Shown: piece by piece, positions 1 to 5,914 of the stretch
How positions within the stretch are numbered: the stretch's first letter is position 1
Layout of the letters: each line of letters starts with the position of its first letter
Source of the DNA: Actinomycetes bacterium
GTDB lineage: Bacteria; Actinomycetota; Acidimicrobiia; Acidimicrobiales; CADCSY01
Reading direction: 5' to 3'
Assembly: GCA_025464025.1 (NCBI GenBank)
Contig: JAODBP010000181.1
Coordinates: 1 to 10,343, forward strand
DNA length: 10,343 nucleotides
Program-made: the position numbers and the translations under genes
The notes under the pieces: generated by a model
Database searches by the model: none
Told to the model about the DNA's origin: nothing
Seen by the model: the letters and a program-made list of their open reading frames with translations, nothing else

Positions 1-700
1 CCAACGCCTCGGCGACGGTGAAGGCACCTTCGTAGATCGCCTTGCCGACGATCACGCCGTCGAGCCGGCGGCCGGACTCCTCGATGGCCGCGAGCTGGCG
101 GAGGTGGTCGAGGGTGCCGACGCCGCCGCTGGCCACGACCGGCACCGAGGTGGCGGCGAGCAGCTCGGCGTAGCCGTCGACGTCGGGCCCGACCAGGGCG
201 CCGTCCCGCGAGATGTCGGTGACGACGAAGGCGGCCACGTGGTCGCCCTCGAGCTCGTGGACGAGGTCGAGCAGCTTCCGGCCCGAGCCCTCCTCCCAGC
301 CCCGGGTGCGGACCTCGCCGCCCCAGTGGTCGAGGCCGACGGCGACCCGTCCGGGGTAGCGCTCCCCCAGCTCCCGCACCAACGCCGGCTCCTCCACCGC
401 GACGCTGCCGAGCACGACCCGCTGCACGCCGGCGTCGAGCAACGAGCCGTCGCGCACGCCGCCGCCCGACTGGACCGGCACGCCGGCGCCCCGGGCCACG
501 GCGATCACGAGCTCCTTGTTCGAACCGTCTCGCCGGGACGCGTCGAGGTCGACGACGTGGACCCACGGCGCCCCGGACTCGACGAAGCCACGGGCCACCG
601 ACACCGGGTCGTCGCCGTAGACGGTCTCCTGGTCGAAGTCACCCTGGAACAGGCGGACGCACCGACCCTTCCGCAGGTCGATGGCGGGATACAGGAGCAT
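1..700 (-). CDS. hisA: HisA, ProFAR isomerase (3' end cut by window edge)
   Basis: HisA isomerises ProFAR to PRFAR, the fourth step of histidine synthesis, in the cytoplasm on a (beta/alpha)8 barrel. The visible 233 residues begin LLYPAIDLRKGRCVRLFQGD and contain both general acid/base aspartates: Asp8 in PAIDLRKG and the Asp in the second-half VTDISRDG motif (Asp162 or Asp166). The phosphate-binding loops SGGGVRD (78-84) and ASGGVG (190-195) and the late IVGKAIYEG are also present. Family members are about 240-245 residues, so only a handful of C-terminal codons lie beyond position 1. The ATG at 698-700 shares one base with the hisH stop (TGATG), with a weak GGAG upstream. In many actinobacteria this gene is the dual HisA/TrpF enzyme PriA. 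Here the counterparts of several PriA residues are kept (Arg16, Arg133, Asp124), but the PriA serine of LSGGIRD is replaced by Gly79, so mono- or bifunctionality is open. Confidence 0.96.
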   Translation of the reverse strand, partial: MLLYPAIDLRKGRCVRLFQGDFDQETVYGDDPVSVARGFVESGAPWVHVVDLDASRRDGSNKELVIAVARGAGVPVQSGGGVRDGSLLDAGVQRVVLGSVAVEEPALVRELGERYPGRVAVGLDHWGGEVRTRGWEEGSGRKLLDLVHELEGDHVAAFVVTDISRDGALVGPDVDGYAELLAATSVPVVASGGVGTLDHLRQLAAIEESGRRLDGVIVGKAIYEGAFTVAEAL

Positions 701-1311
701 CAGAACAACGACTCCACGAAGTTCTCGAGGATGGCGAGGCCGGCGTCGCCTGACTTCTCGGGGTGGAACTGCGTGGCCCACAGATCGCCGCGCACGACGG
801 CCGCCGCGACCGGCCCGCCGTAGTCGCACGTGGCGACGACGTGCTCGTCGACCTCGGCCGCGTACGAGTGCACGAAGTAGACCCAGATCGGGCGGTCGAT
901 CCCGGAGAACAGCGGCGGGTTGCCGGTGATGTCGAGCGTGTTCCACTGCATCTGGGGCCGCTTCACGCCCTCGGGCAGCTTGCGCACGATGCCGGGGAGG
1001 ATGCCGAGGCCGACGGCGTCGGGGTCCTCCTCCGAGCCCTCGTAGAGCAGCTGCATGCCGACGCAGATCCCGAGGAACGGGCGGTTGGCCGCGGCCGCCT
1101 CGATGGCGATGCGATCGAGCCCGGTCTCCCGCAGCGCGTCCATGCACCTCCCGAACGCGCCGACGCCGGGGAGCACGACGCCGTCGGCGGCCGCGATCTC
1201 CTCGGGGTCGGCCGTCAGCCGGGCGTCGGCACCGACCCGCTCGAGCGCCTTCTGGGCCGAGCGCAGGTTGCCGATGCCGTAGTCGAGGACAGCCACCATG
1301 GGCGTGCCCAT
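700..1311 (-). CDS. hisH: HisH, glutaminase subunit of imidazole glycerol phosphate synthase
   Basis: HisH hydrolyses glutamine and channels ammonia to HisF, the cyclase partner, which is not in this window. The 203-residue protein matches the family length of about 200. It is a class I glutamine amidotransferase: the strand-turn start VAVLDYGIGNLRS, the oxyanion region PGVGAFG (48-54), nucleophile Cys83 in LGICVGMQ, and His183 and Glu185 in QFHPEKSGDAG complete the Cys-His-Glu triad. FVHSY (146-150) is also typical. The conserved PHxGWN segment reads RPQMQWN (118-124), which is a variant. The ATG at 1309-1311 is chosen because it overlaps the hisB stop by one base (TGATG) and has AAGGG about nine bases upstream. 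The in-frame Met5 is a possible alternative start. The gene sits between hisB and hisA in a coupled operon. Confidence 0.97.
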   Translation of the reverse strand: MGTPMVAVLDYGIGNLRSAQKALERVGADARLTADPEEIAAADGVVLPGVGAFGRCMDALRETGLDRIAIEAAAANRPFLGICVGMQLLYEGSEEDPDAVGLGILPGIVRKLPEGVKRPQMQWNTLDITGNPPLFSGIDRPIWVYFVHSYAAEVDEHVVATCDYGGPVAAAVVRGDLWATQFHPEKSGDAGLAILENFVESLF

Positions 1312-1901
1312 CAGAGGACGCCCTTGGTCGAGGGGAGGTCGGTGCCCTCGACGCGCACGGCGTCGCGGAGGCACCGGGCCACGCCCTTGAAGGCGGCCTC
1401 GACGATGTGGTGCGTGTTCTTGCCCGCCTTCAGCCGCACGTGCAGCGTGATGCCGGCCGACGTGGCGAACGACTGCCAGAAGTGCTCGGCCATCTCCGGG
1501 TTGAACGGCGGGTCGCCCAGGGGCAGCACCTCGCCGAACGGCACCTCGAAGGCGGTGAACGGCCGACCCGACAGGTCGAGGGCCACCTCCACCAGCGCCT
1601 CGTCGAGCGGGTAGAGGCCGGACGCGAAGCGACGGATGCCGCGCTTGTCGCCCAGGGCCTCGCCGAACGCCTCGCCCAGGGCGATGCCCACGTCCTCGAC
1701 GGTGTGGTGGGCGTCGACCTCGAGGTCGCCCTTGGCCTGCACCGTCAGGTCGAACCCGCCGTGGCGGCCGATCTGGTCGAGCATGTGGTCGAAGAACGGG
1801 AGCCCGGTCGACACGTCGGTCGTGCCCGAGCCGTCGAGGTCGATCGACAGCTCGATCGACGTCTCCTTGGTGGTCCGGCTCCGGGATGCCGTCCTGGTCA
1901 T
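1311..1901 (-). CDS. hisB: HisB, imidazoleglycerol-phosphate dehydratase (monofunctional)
   Basis: This enzyme dehydrates imidazole glycerol phosphate to imidazole acetol phosphate, using two manganese ions in a 24-subunit cytoplasmic assembly. The 196-residue protein has the length of the stand-alone actinobacterial enzyme and lacks the N-terminal histidinol phosphatase domain found in enterobacterial HisB. The internally duplicated fold shows both metal-binding histidine clusters: FFDHM (36-40) with HHTVED (65-70), then AEHFWQSF (138-145) with KNTHHIVEAAFK (161-172). A histidinol phosphatase must therefore be encoded elsewhere. The ATG at 1899-1901 forms an ATGA overlap with the hisC stop and follows the best Shine-Dalgarno in the operon, GAGAGG with a seven-base spacer. 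The stop overlaps the hisH start by one base. Confidence 0.97.
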   Translation of the reverse strand: MTRTASRSRTTKETSIELSIDLDGSGTTDVSTGLPFFDHMLDQIGRHGGFDLTVQAKGDLEVDAHHTVEDVGIALGEAFGEALGDKRGIRRFASGLYPLDEALVEVALDLSGRPFTAFEVPFGEVLPLGDPPFNPEMAEHFWQSFATSAGITLHVRLKAGKNTHHIVEAAFKGVARCLRDAVRVEGTDLPSTKGVL

Positions 1902-2959
1902 GCGAGCACCTCTCGAAGGGCGGTGAGGAAGGCATCGTCCTCGGCGGGCGTGCCCACGGTGACACGGAGGCAGCCGTCGAGGCCAGGCCACGACGACGTG
2001 TCGCGCACCAGGACCGAGCGGTCGAGCAGGCCCTGCCACACCTCGCGACCGGGCTTCCCCGTGGGGCGGAACAGGATGAAGTTGGCGCCTGACGGCCACT
2101 GCTCGACGGGCAGGTCGGCCAGGGCGGCCACGAGCCGCTCGCGCTCGGACACGAGGTGGGCGACCCGCTCCTCCATCTCGGCCTCGAAGCGCAGGGCGAC
2201 CCGTCCGGCCACCTGCTTCAGGGTGTCGAGGTGGTAGGGCAGCACGACCTTCTCGAGCTCCTCGACGAGCCACGACGGGCCGACCAGGTAGCCGAGCCGG
2301 GCCGCGGCCATCGACCACGTCTTCGAGTAGGTGCGGGTGACGACGAGCGGCCGGTCCTCGTCGACCAGCCCGAGCGCGGACCAGTCGGCGAACTGCCCGT
2401 ACGCCTCGTCGACGACCACCACGCCGGGCGCCAGCTCGACCGCCTCGGTGAGCACGTCGGGTGGCTCGACCATGCCCGTGGGGTTGTTGGGCGAGCACAG
2501 GAACGTGATCGCCGGCGCGTGGTCGCGCAGGACGGCGCGGACCTCGTCCATGTCGAGCGAGAAGTCGGGCGCCCGGCGGCCGTGGTGCATCGCCATCCCG
2601 GCGATCTCGGCGATCTGCCCGTACATGAGGTAGGTCGGCTGGAAGTCGACGGCGGTGCGGCCGTGCCCGCCATAGGCCAGGCACAGCGTCTGGAGCACCT
2701 CGTTGGAGCCGTTGGCCACGAACACCTGGGCCGGGTCGACCCCCATGCCCTTGGCCAGGTCGTCGCGCAGGGCGGTGGCCGCTCGGTCGGGGTACCGGTG
2801 CCACTCGACGCGCGACAGCTCCGACGCCAGCGCGTCGCGGAAGGCGTCGGGCACCGGGTACGGCGACTCGTTCGTGTTGAGGCGGACGTCGACCGTCACC
2901 TGGGGCGAGTGGTAGCCCTCGAGCGCGGAGAGGTCGTCGCGCGGCGCGGGCCGGTTCAC
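1898..2959 (-). CDS. hisC: HisC, histidinol-phosphate aminotransferase
   Basis: HisC is a PLP-dependent fold-type I (class II) aminotransferase that converts imidazole acetol phosphate and glutamate to histidinol phosphate and 2-oxoglutarate. The 353-residue protein is standard length. Landmarks are LNTNESPYPVP (27-37) at the substrate-side N-terminus, ANGSNEVLQ (82-90) at the phosphate-binding loop, CSPNNPTG (155-162), VVVDEAYGQF (181-190), Schiff-base Lys213 in RTYSKTWSMAAARLGY, and a C-terminal SGANFILFRP plus LRVTVGTPAEDDAF for carboxylate binding. No in-frame ATG occurs near the start. The GTG at 2957-2959 is chosen because it overlaps the hisD stop as GTGA and leaves a normal N-terminus. 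A weak AGG lies seven bases upstream, so initiation probably depends on ribosomes finishing hisD. The open frame continues upstream, but those residues are Arg/Pro-rich noise. Confidence 0.96.
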   Translation of the reverse strand: MNRPAPRDDLSALEGYHSPQVTVDVRLNTNESPYPVPDAFRDALASELSRVEWHRYPDRAATALRDDLAKGMGVDPAQVFVANGSNEVLQTLCLAYGGHGRTAVDFQPTYLMYGQIAEIAGMAMHHGRRAPDFSLDMDEVRAVLRDHAPAITFLCSPNNPTGMVEPPDVLTEAVELAPGVVVVDEAYGQFADWSALGLVDEDRPLVVTRTYSKTWSMAAARLGYLVGPSWLVEELEKVVLPYHLDTLKQVAGRVALRFEAEMEERVAHLVSERERLVAALADLPVEQWPSGANFILFRPTGKPGREVWQGLLDRSVLVRDTSSWPGLDGCLRVTVGTPAEDDAFLTALREVLA

Positions 2960-4236
2960 CGCTGCCTGGCCCGGACGGAGTCGGCGTGGGCGGCCAGCCC
3001 CTCGGCCTCGGCCAGGGCGGCCACGTGGGGGGCGACCTTGGCCAGGGCCGCCTCGTCGAGCGTCACCACGTGGATGTGCTTCACGAAGTCGTCGACGCGG
3101 AGCGCCTCGCTGAAGCGGGCCGAGCCGTTGGTGGGCAGCACGTGGTTGGGGCCGGCCAGGTAGTCGCCCACCGAGGCCGGGGACCACGGGCCGCAGAACA
3201 CGGCACCGGCGTGGCGCACCAGCGGCAGCAGCGAGTCGGGGTCGGCCGTCATCAGCTCGAGGTGCTCGGGGGCGATGGCGTTGGCCACGGCCAGCGCCTG
3301 CTCGGGCCCGTCGCACACCACGGCGTAGCCGCCCTCGGCCAGCGTCGCCTCGATGTCGGCCCGGCGAGGCGACGCCTCGACGATGCGGGCCACCTCGGCG
3401 GTCACCTCGTCGGCCACGGCTTCGTCCCAGGTGACGAGCCAGGCCAGGCCGTCCGGCCCGTGCTCGGCCTGGAGCACCACGTCGACGGCGGCATAGGCGG
3501 CCGGGGCCGAGCCGTCGGCGATGACCACGACCTCGGACGGGCCGGCGAACGACGACGGGATGCCGACCGTGCCGGCCACCTCCCGCTTGGCCAGCGCCAC
3601 GTAGACGTTGCCGGGGCCGACGATCACGTCGACCGGCCGGATGGTCTCGGTGCCGTAGGCCATGGCGGCGATGGCCTGGGCCCCGCCGATGGCGTAGAGC
3701 TCGTCGACCCCGGCGATGGCGGCGGCGGCGAGGACCTCGTCGCTGACCTTGCCGTCCTTGCCGGGCGGCACGCAGAGCACCAGCTCGGGGACACCGGCCA
3801 CCCGGGCCGGCACGGCCGTCATGAGCACGGTCGACGGGTACTTGGCCCGGCCACCCGGCACGTACAGGCCGGCCCGGTCGACCGGGCGGCGGAGGTCGCG
3901 CACGACGATGCCGTCGCGCTCGTGGGCCACCTCGGGCACGACCTGGGTCTCGTGGTACGCCCGGATGTTGCCCGCCGCGACCGTGAGCGCCTCGCGCAGC
4001 TCGGCCGGGATCCGCGCCAGCGCGGCGTCGAGCTCGCCCGGCGGCACCCGGAGGTCGCCGGGGCGGGTGCCGTCGAACTTCTCGGTGAGGTCGCGGACGG
4101 CCTCGTCGCCCCGGGCCCGCACGTCGGCGAGGATCTCCTGGACCGCGGCCAAGGGGCCCTCCCCCGCCTGGGTGGGGCGGGGCAGGCGGTCACGCAGGTC
4201 GAGGCCCGCGCCGCGGAGGTCGAGTCGCCGGAGCAC
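2956..4236 (-). CDS. hisD: HisD, histidinol dehydrogenase
   Basis: HisD is the zinc-dependent, NAD-linked dimer that oxidises histidinol through histidinal to histidine in the last two pathway steps. From the GTG at 4234-4236 the protein has 426 residues, the usual size. Aligned with the E. coli enzyme, the zinc ligands are Gln256, His259, Asp358 and His417, and the catalytic Glu-His pair is Glu324-His325 in APEHLEL. All are present. Other family blocks are GLYVPGGRAKYPS (123-135), IGGAQAIAAMAYGTE (183-197), VGPGNVYVALAKREV (206-220) and AGPSEVVVIAD (231-241). The GTG is preferred over an in-frame GTG at 4303-4305, which would add an Arg/Pro-rich stretch with no family resemblance across the divergent promoter region. 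There is no Shine-Dalgarno, so the transcript may be leaderless. This is the first gene of the operon and its stop overlaps the hisC start. Confidence 0.96.
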   Translation of the reverse strand: MLRRLDLRGAGLDLRDRLPRPTQAGEGPLAAVQEILADVRARGDEAVRDLTEKFDGTRPGDLRVPPGELDAALARIPAELREALTVAAGNIRAYHETQVVPEVAHERDGIVVRDLRRPVDRAGLYVPGGRAKYPSTVLMTAVPARVAGVPELVLCVPPGKDGKVSDEVLAAAAIAGVDELYAIGGAQAIAAMAYGTETIRPVDVIVGPGNVYVALAKREVAGTVGIPSSFAGPSEVVVIADGSAPAAYAAVDVVLQAEHGPDGLAWLVTWDEAVADEVTAEVARIVEASPRRADIEATLAEGGYAVVCDGPEQALAVANAIAPEHLELMTADPDSLLPLVRHAGAVFCGPWSPASVGDYLAGPNHVLPTNGSARFSEALRVDDFVKHIHVVTLDEAALAKVAPHVAALAEAEGLAAHADSVRARQR

Positions 4237-4245
4237 GAGGGGTCG

Positions 4246-4274
4246 AGCGTACCGGCGACGTGCACCGGGGTCGG
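4246..4274 (-). promoter_or_regulatory. Candidate promoter for the his operon
   Basis: Reading the minus strand ahead of hisD, TACGCT (4251-4246) fits the actinobacterial -10 pattern TAnnnT. It lies 17 bases downstream of CCGACC (4274-4269), which keeps the GAC core of a TTGAC-type -35. The hisD GTG begins nine bases after the -10 and lacks a Shine-Dalgarno, so the message could be leaderless or nearly so. I see no T-box-like structure or histidine-rich leader peptide, and the 71-bp spacer is too short for one. The call is pattern-based only. Confidence 0.35.
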
Positions 4275-4307
4275 CGGACTTCGGTGGATCGTGGTAGGCC
4301 ACCACCC

Positions 4308-4496
4308 ATGTCGATCGGGCCGCAGCTCTCCTCCGTGCACTCGTCGCTGACCGAGCTGACCCGCCGCGTGGTCGACCTGGCCGAGTCGCAGTCGGGGGCG
4401 AACCGGGACGACGTGGCGAGCGTGCTCTACGAGATCGAGCGCTCGCTGAACACGGCCAACCGCCGGCTCGAGCGCCTGGTCAACCAGCTCCGCTGA
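4308..4496 (+). CDS. Small helical protein of unknown function (62 aa)
   Basis: I do not recognise a named family. The 62-residue product has no signal peptide, membrane segment or cysteine. It looks like two amphipathic helices, roughly 6-28 (with LTELTRRVVDLAES) and 34-62 (DVASVLYEIERSLNTANRR and onward), joined by a short polar turn QSGANRDD. This suggests a helical hairpin or coiled-coil oligomer. Third codon positions are strongly G/C and the composition is balanced, unlike the Arg/Pro-rich shadow frames, which supports real coding. The ATG at 4308 is preferred over the in-frame GTG at 4260 because the 16 extra residues are Arg/Pro-rich and would run through the divergent promoter region. 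The Shine-Dalgarno is weak. It is the only plus-strand gene, divergent from hisD, and its last 17 bp overlap the end of the convergent HAAS-type membrane protein gene. Confidence 0.7.
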   Translation: MSIGPQLSSVHSSLTELTRRVVDLAESQSGANRDDVASVLYEIERSLNTANRRLERLVNQLR

Positions 4497-5451
4497 ACGG
4501 CGGCGCCGCCGTGGTCGGGCTGGAGGCCTCGGTGGTGGCCGTGGTCGCCTGCCGAGGGACGACGATGGCCGGTGCCTGGCCGGTCGACGTGCCCTGGTCG
4601 CCGTAGCTCGGCCGGTGCTGCTCGTAGGGGTAGGCGTTGGCGATCGGCGCGCCGTTGGCGTCGGGGGTCACCTGGGTCTGGATCCCCTGGCCGGCGGCCT
4701 GGTCGCGCAGGTCGATCGGCACCCCGTTCTGGTCATAGAGCAGGACGCCGTGGAGCAGCTGGCCATCGGCGCCGTAGGGGAAGAGGTTCGTGACCGGTGT
4801 CCCGTCCGGTGCGTTGAAGCCGCTCCGCACCTCGTAGACGGACGGTGACCGGTAGCCGGGGTGCGCTTCGCGCATGGCCGTGATGGCGAAGAGCGCGGCC
4901 GGCACCACGAGGAGGTTGCCGAGCCACACCAGGCGGCTGCGGTTGCCGGCGGCCGACCACCGGCCCACGGCGACCGACGCCACCACGCCGAGCCACAGCG
5001 GGATCAGGACGAGTCCCCGGTTGACCGGGCCCCCGTCCGGCCACGGCCAGGTCCGCTGGTAGTCGTTCACGAGGAACACGTGCACGGTGAAGACGAGGGC
5101 GATCGGCCGGAGCACCCACCACGCCGGGCGCAGCTCGGGCACGAAGTCGGCCACGCTCCGGTAGGGCGTGCTCGCCTCGACCGAGCGCCACACCGCACGC
5201 GCCTGCTCGACGAGCCCGGCGCGGACGTGCGTCGGCGCCAGTCCGGCCGACGCCAGCAGCTCGGCGGCGTAGTCGGCCGGCGAGCCGAGCCGGCTGACGA
5301 GCGAGCCGTCGGCCTCGGCCGCGACCTCGGCGAGGTGCTCTCGCAGGTCGTCGAGCAGATCGGACCGGTCGGCGGGAGGCAGGGCACCGAGGTGGGCGGC
5401 CACCTCGGCGACGTAGCGGTCGACCTCGCCGTCCACGAACGTGGCGGTCAC
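4480..5451 (-). CDS. DUF1700/HAAS-type membrane protein with extracytoplasmic tail
   Basis: The 323-residue protein has three parts. Residues 7-75 form a helical cytoplasmic HAAS/DUF1700-type domain: VDRYVAEVAAHLGALP, then RSDLLDDLREHLAEV, then LGSPADYAAELL. Three hydrophobic helices follow at about 111-129, 147-163 and 174-193. The C-terminal part of about 125 residues, probably outside the membrane, has degenerate NGxP / FPY-type units (GTPVTNLFPY, NGVPIDL, NGAPIANAYPY) and ends in a Thr/Ala/Pro-rich tail. Proteins with this kind of N-terminal domain are commonly encoded next to PadR repressors, as here, and are thought to act with them in membrane or envelope responses. The exact role is unknown. 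The GTG at 5449-5451 overlaps the stop of the preceding 36-codon ORF (GTGA). A longer in-frame start would begin inside the PadR gene and add an Arg/Gly-rich extension. The 3' end overlaps the convergent small gene. Confidence 0.8.
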   Translation of the reverse strand: MTATFVDGEVDRYVAEVAAHLGALPPADRSDLLDDLREHLAEVAAEADGSLVSRLGSPADYAAELLASAGLAPTHVRAGLVEQARAVWRSVEASTPYRSVADFVPELRPAWWVLRPIALVFTVHVFLVNDYQRTWPWPDGGPVNRGLVLIPLWLGVVASVAVGRWSAAGNRSRLVWLGNLLVVPAALFAITAMREAHPGYRSPSVYEVRSGFNAPDGTPVTNLFPYGADGQLLHGVLLYDQNGVPIDLRDQAAGQGIQTQVTPDANGAPIANAYPYEQHRPSYGDQGTSTGQAPAIVVPRQATTATTEASSPTTAAPPFSGAG

Positions 5452-5522
5452 GGCTGCGAACCCTGGTCCGCCGGCAGCCCGTCGAGGTGGGCCGCCACGT
5501 CGGCGACCCACTCGTCGACCTC
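5378..5522 (-). repeat. Diverged direct repeat: duplicated start of HAAS coding sequence
   Basis: Two 50-bp copies, at 5473-5522 and 5378-5427, share 39 of 50 bases by my count, including an exact GAGGTCGAC at the start and GCCCACCTCG in the second half. They are 95 bp apart, not a multiple of three, so each is read in its own frame. The upstream copy lies in the 36-codon ORF and the downstream copy in the first codons of the membrane protein. At protein level 13 of 21 aligned residues are identical (VAxVAAHLxxLP is shared). This is best explained by an old local tandem duplication. Confidence 0.75.
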
Positions 5523-5558
5523 CGTCTTCACCAGCTCGCCCTTCACCAGCCCGGTCAT
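5448..5558 (-). CDS. 36-residue HAAS-fragment peptide, coupled to PadR and membrane protein
   Basis: This short ORF encodes 36 residues beginning MTGLVKGELVKTEVDEWVAD and ending LPADQGSQP. The part from about residue 9 to 31 matches the N-terminal helix of the downstream HAAS-type protein, so it is a truncated paralogue of that domain and not an unrelated leader. Evidence for translation: the ATG at 5556-5558 overlaps the PadR stop as ATGA; AGAAGG lies four bases upstream, a much better ribosome site than the downstream gene has; almost every third codon position is G or C; and the stop overlaps the next GTG as GTGA. An internal duplicated pentapeptide, LVKGE/LVKTE, is also seen. It could be a working micro-protein, a coupling ORF that loads ribosomes for the membrane protein, or the remnant of a duplicated gene. 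No membrane segment is present. Confidence 0.6.
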   Translation of the reverse strand: MTGLVKGELVKTEVDEWVADVAAHLDGLPADQGSQP

Positions 5559-5890
5559 GCCGCCTTCTTCCGGTCGAGGCCAAGCAGGCCGTCCATCGCG
5601 TCGGCGAACGAGCGCCAGGTCTTGGTCGACGACTCGAGCAGCTCGCGCCCGGTGTCGTTGACCCCGTAGTACTTGCGGTTGGGCCCCTCCTCCGACGGCA
5701 CGACGTAGGACGTCAGGTTGCCGTTCTGGAAGAGGCGTCGGAGGGTGCCGTACACCGAGGCGTCGCCGACGTCGTCGAGGCCGGCCTCGCGGAGCCGGCG
5801 GACGATCTCGTAGCCGTAGCCGTCCTGCTCCTCGAGCACGGCGAGCACGGCGACGTCGAGCACGCCCTTGAAGAGCTGCGTCGTGTCCAC
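5555..5890 (-). CDS. PadR-family transcriptional repressor
   Basis: The 111-residue protein is a minimal PadR-type winged-helix regulator. The family start LFKGVLDVAVLAVLEE (6-21) is followed by GYGYEIVRRL (24-33), the recognition-helix block ASVYGTLRRLFQNGNL (44-59), and the wing with GPNRKYYGVNDTGRELL (69-85). A short C-terminal helix (about 86-111) for dimerisation completes it. PadR proteins usually repress their own operon and release DNA when they bind a ligand or sense envelope stress. The GTG at 5888-5890 gives the standard MDTTQLxKG-type N-terminus. No Shine-Dalgarno precedes it, so initiation may be leaderless. It overlaps the 36-codon ORF (ATGA), placing it at the head of a PadR / peptide / HAAS membrane protein cassette, the usual partner arrangement for this family. 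Confidence 0.93.
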   Translation of the reverse strand: MDTTQLFKGVLDVAVLAVLEEQDGYGYEIVRRLREAGLDDVGDASVYGTLRRLFQNGNLTSYVVPSEEGPNRKYYGVNDTGRELLESSTKTWRSFADAMDGLLGLDRKKAA

Positions 5891-5893
5891 GAG

Positions 5894-5914
5894 CTACTGT
5901 GTATCACGTAGTAG
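5894..5914 (-). promoter_or_regulatory. Inverted repeat ahead of padR, candidate PadR operator
   Basis: The 44-bp gap between the hydrolase stop and padR is visibly richer in A/T than the surrounding DNA. On the minus strand it holds CTACT (5914-5910) and AGTAG (5898-5894) as perfect inverted arms around an 11-base centre. Adding GTG...CAC inside the arms makes the dyad longer, though offset by two bases. It ends three bases before the padR GTG, close enough to block transcription or a leaderless start. TACACA (5903-5898) is a possible weak -10. This would suit autorepression, but the match to a known PadR site is not exact. Confidence 0.4.

Noticed and set aside
4237..4305. Upstream in-frame start for hisD at 4303-4305
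   Set aside because: It adds 23 residues with no resemblance to HisD N-termini and would extend through the divergent promoter spacer.
2986..4350. Plus-strand open frame of about 450 codons opposite hisD
   Set aside because: Gly/His/Arg/Val-rich translation with no motif. It is the antisense shadow of hisD, whose catalytic residues are all intact.
4498..4511. Perfect 14-bp palindrome CGGCGGCGCCGCCG right after the small gene's stop, as a terminator
   Set aside because: There is no room for a stable loop and no T-run follows in either direction. It also encodes part of the membrane protein's tail, and such GC palindromes arise often in this composition.
5452..5583. Longer N-terminus for the HAAS membrane protein, beginning inside padR
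   Set aside because: The added residues are Arg/Gly-rich and out of frame with the 36-codon ORF, which has a good ribosome site and matches the HAAS helix.
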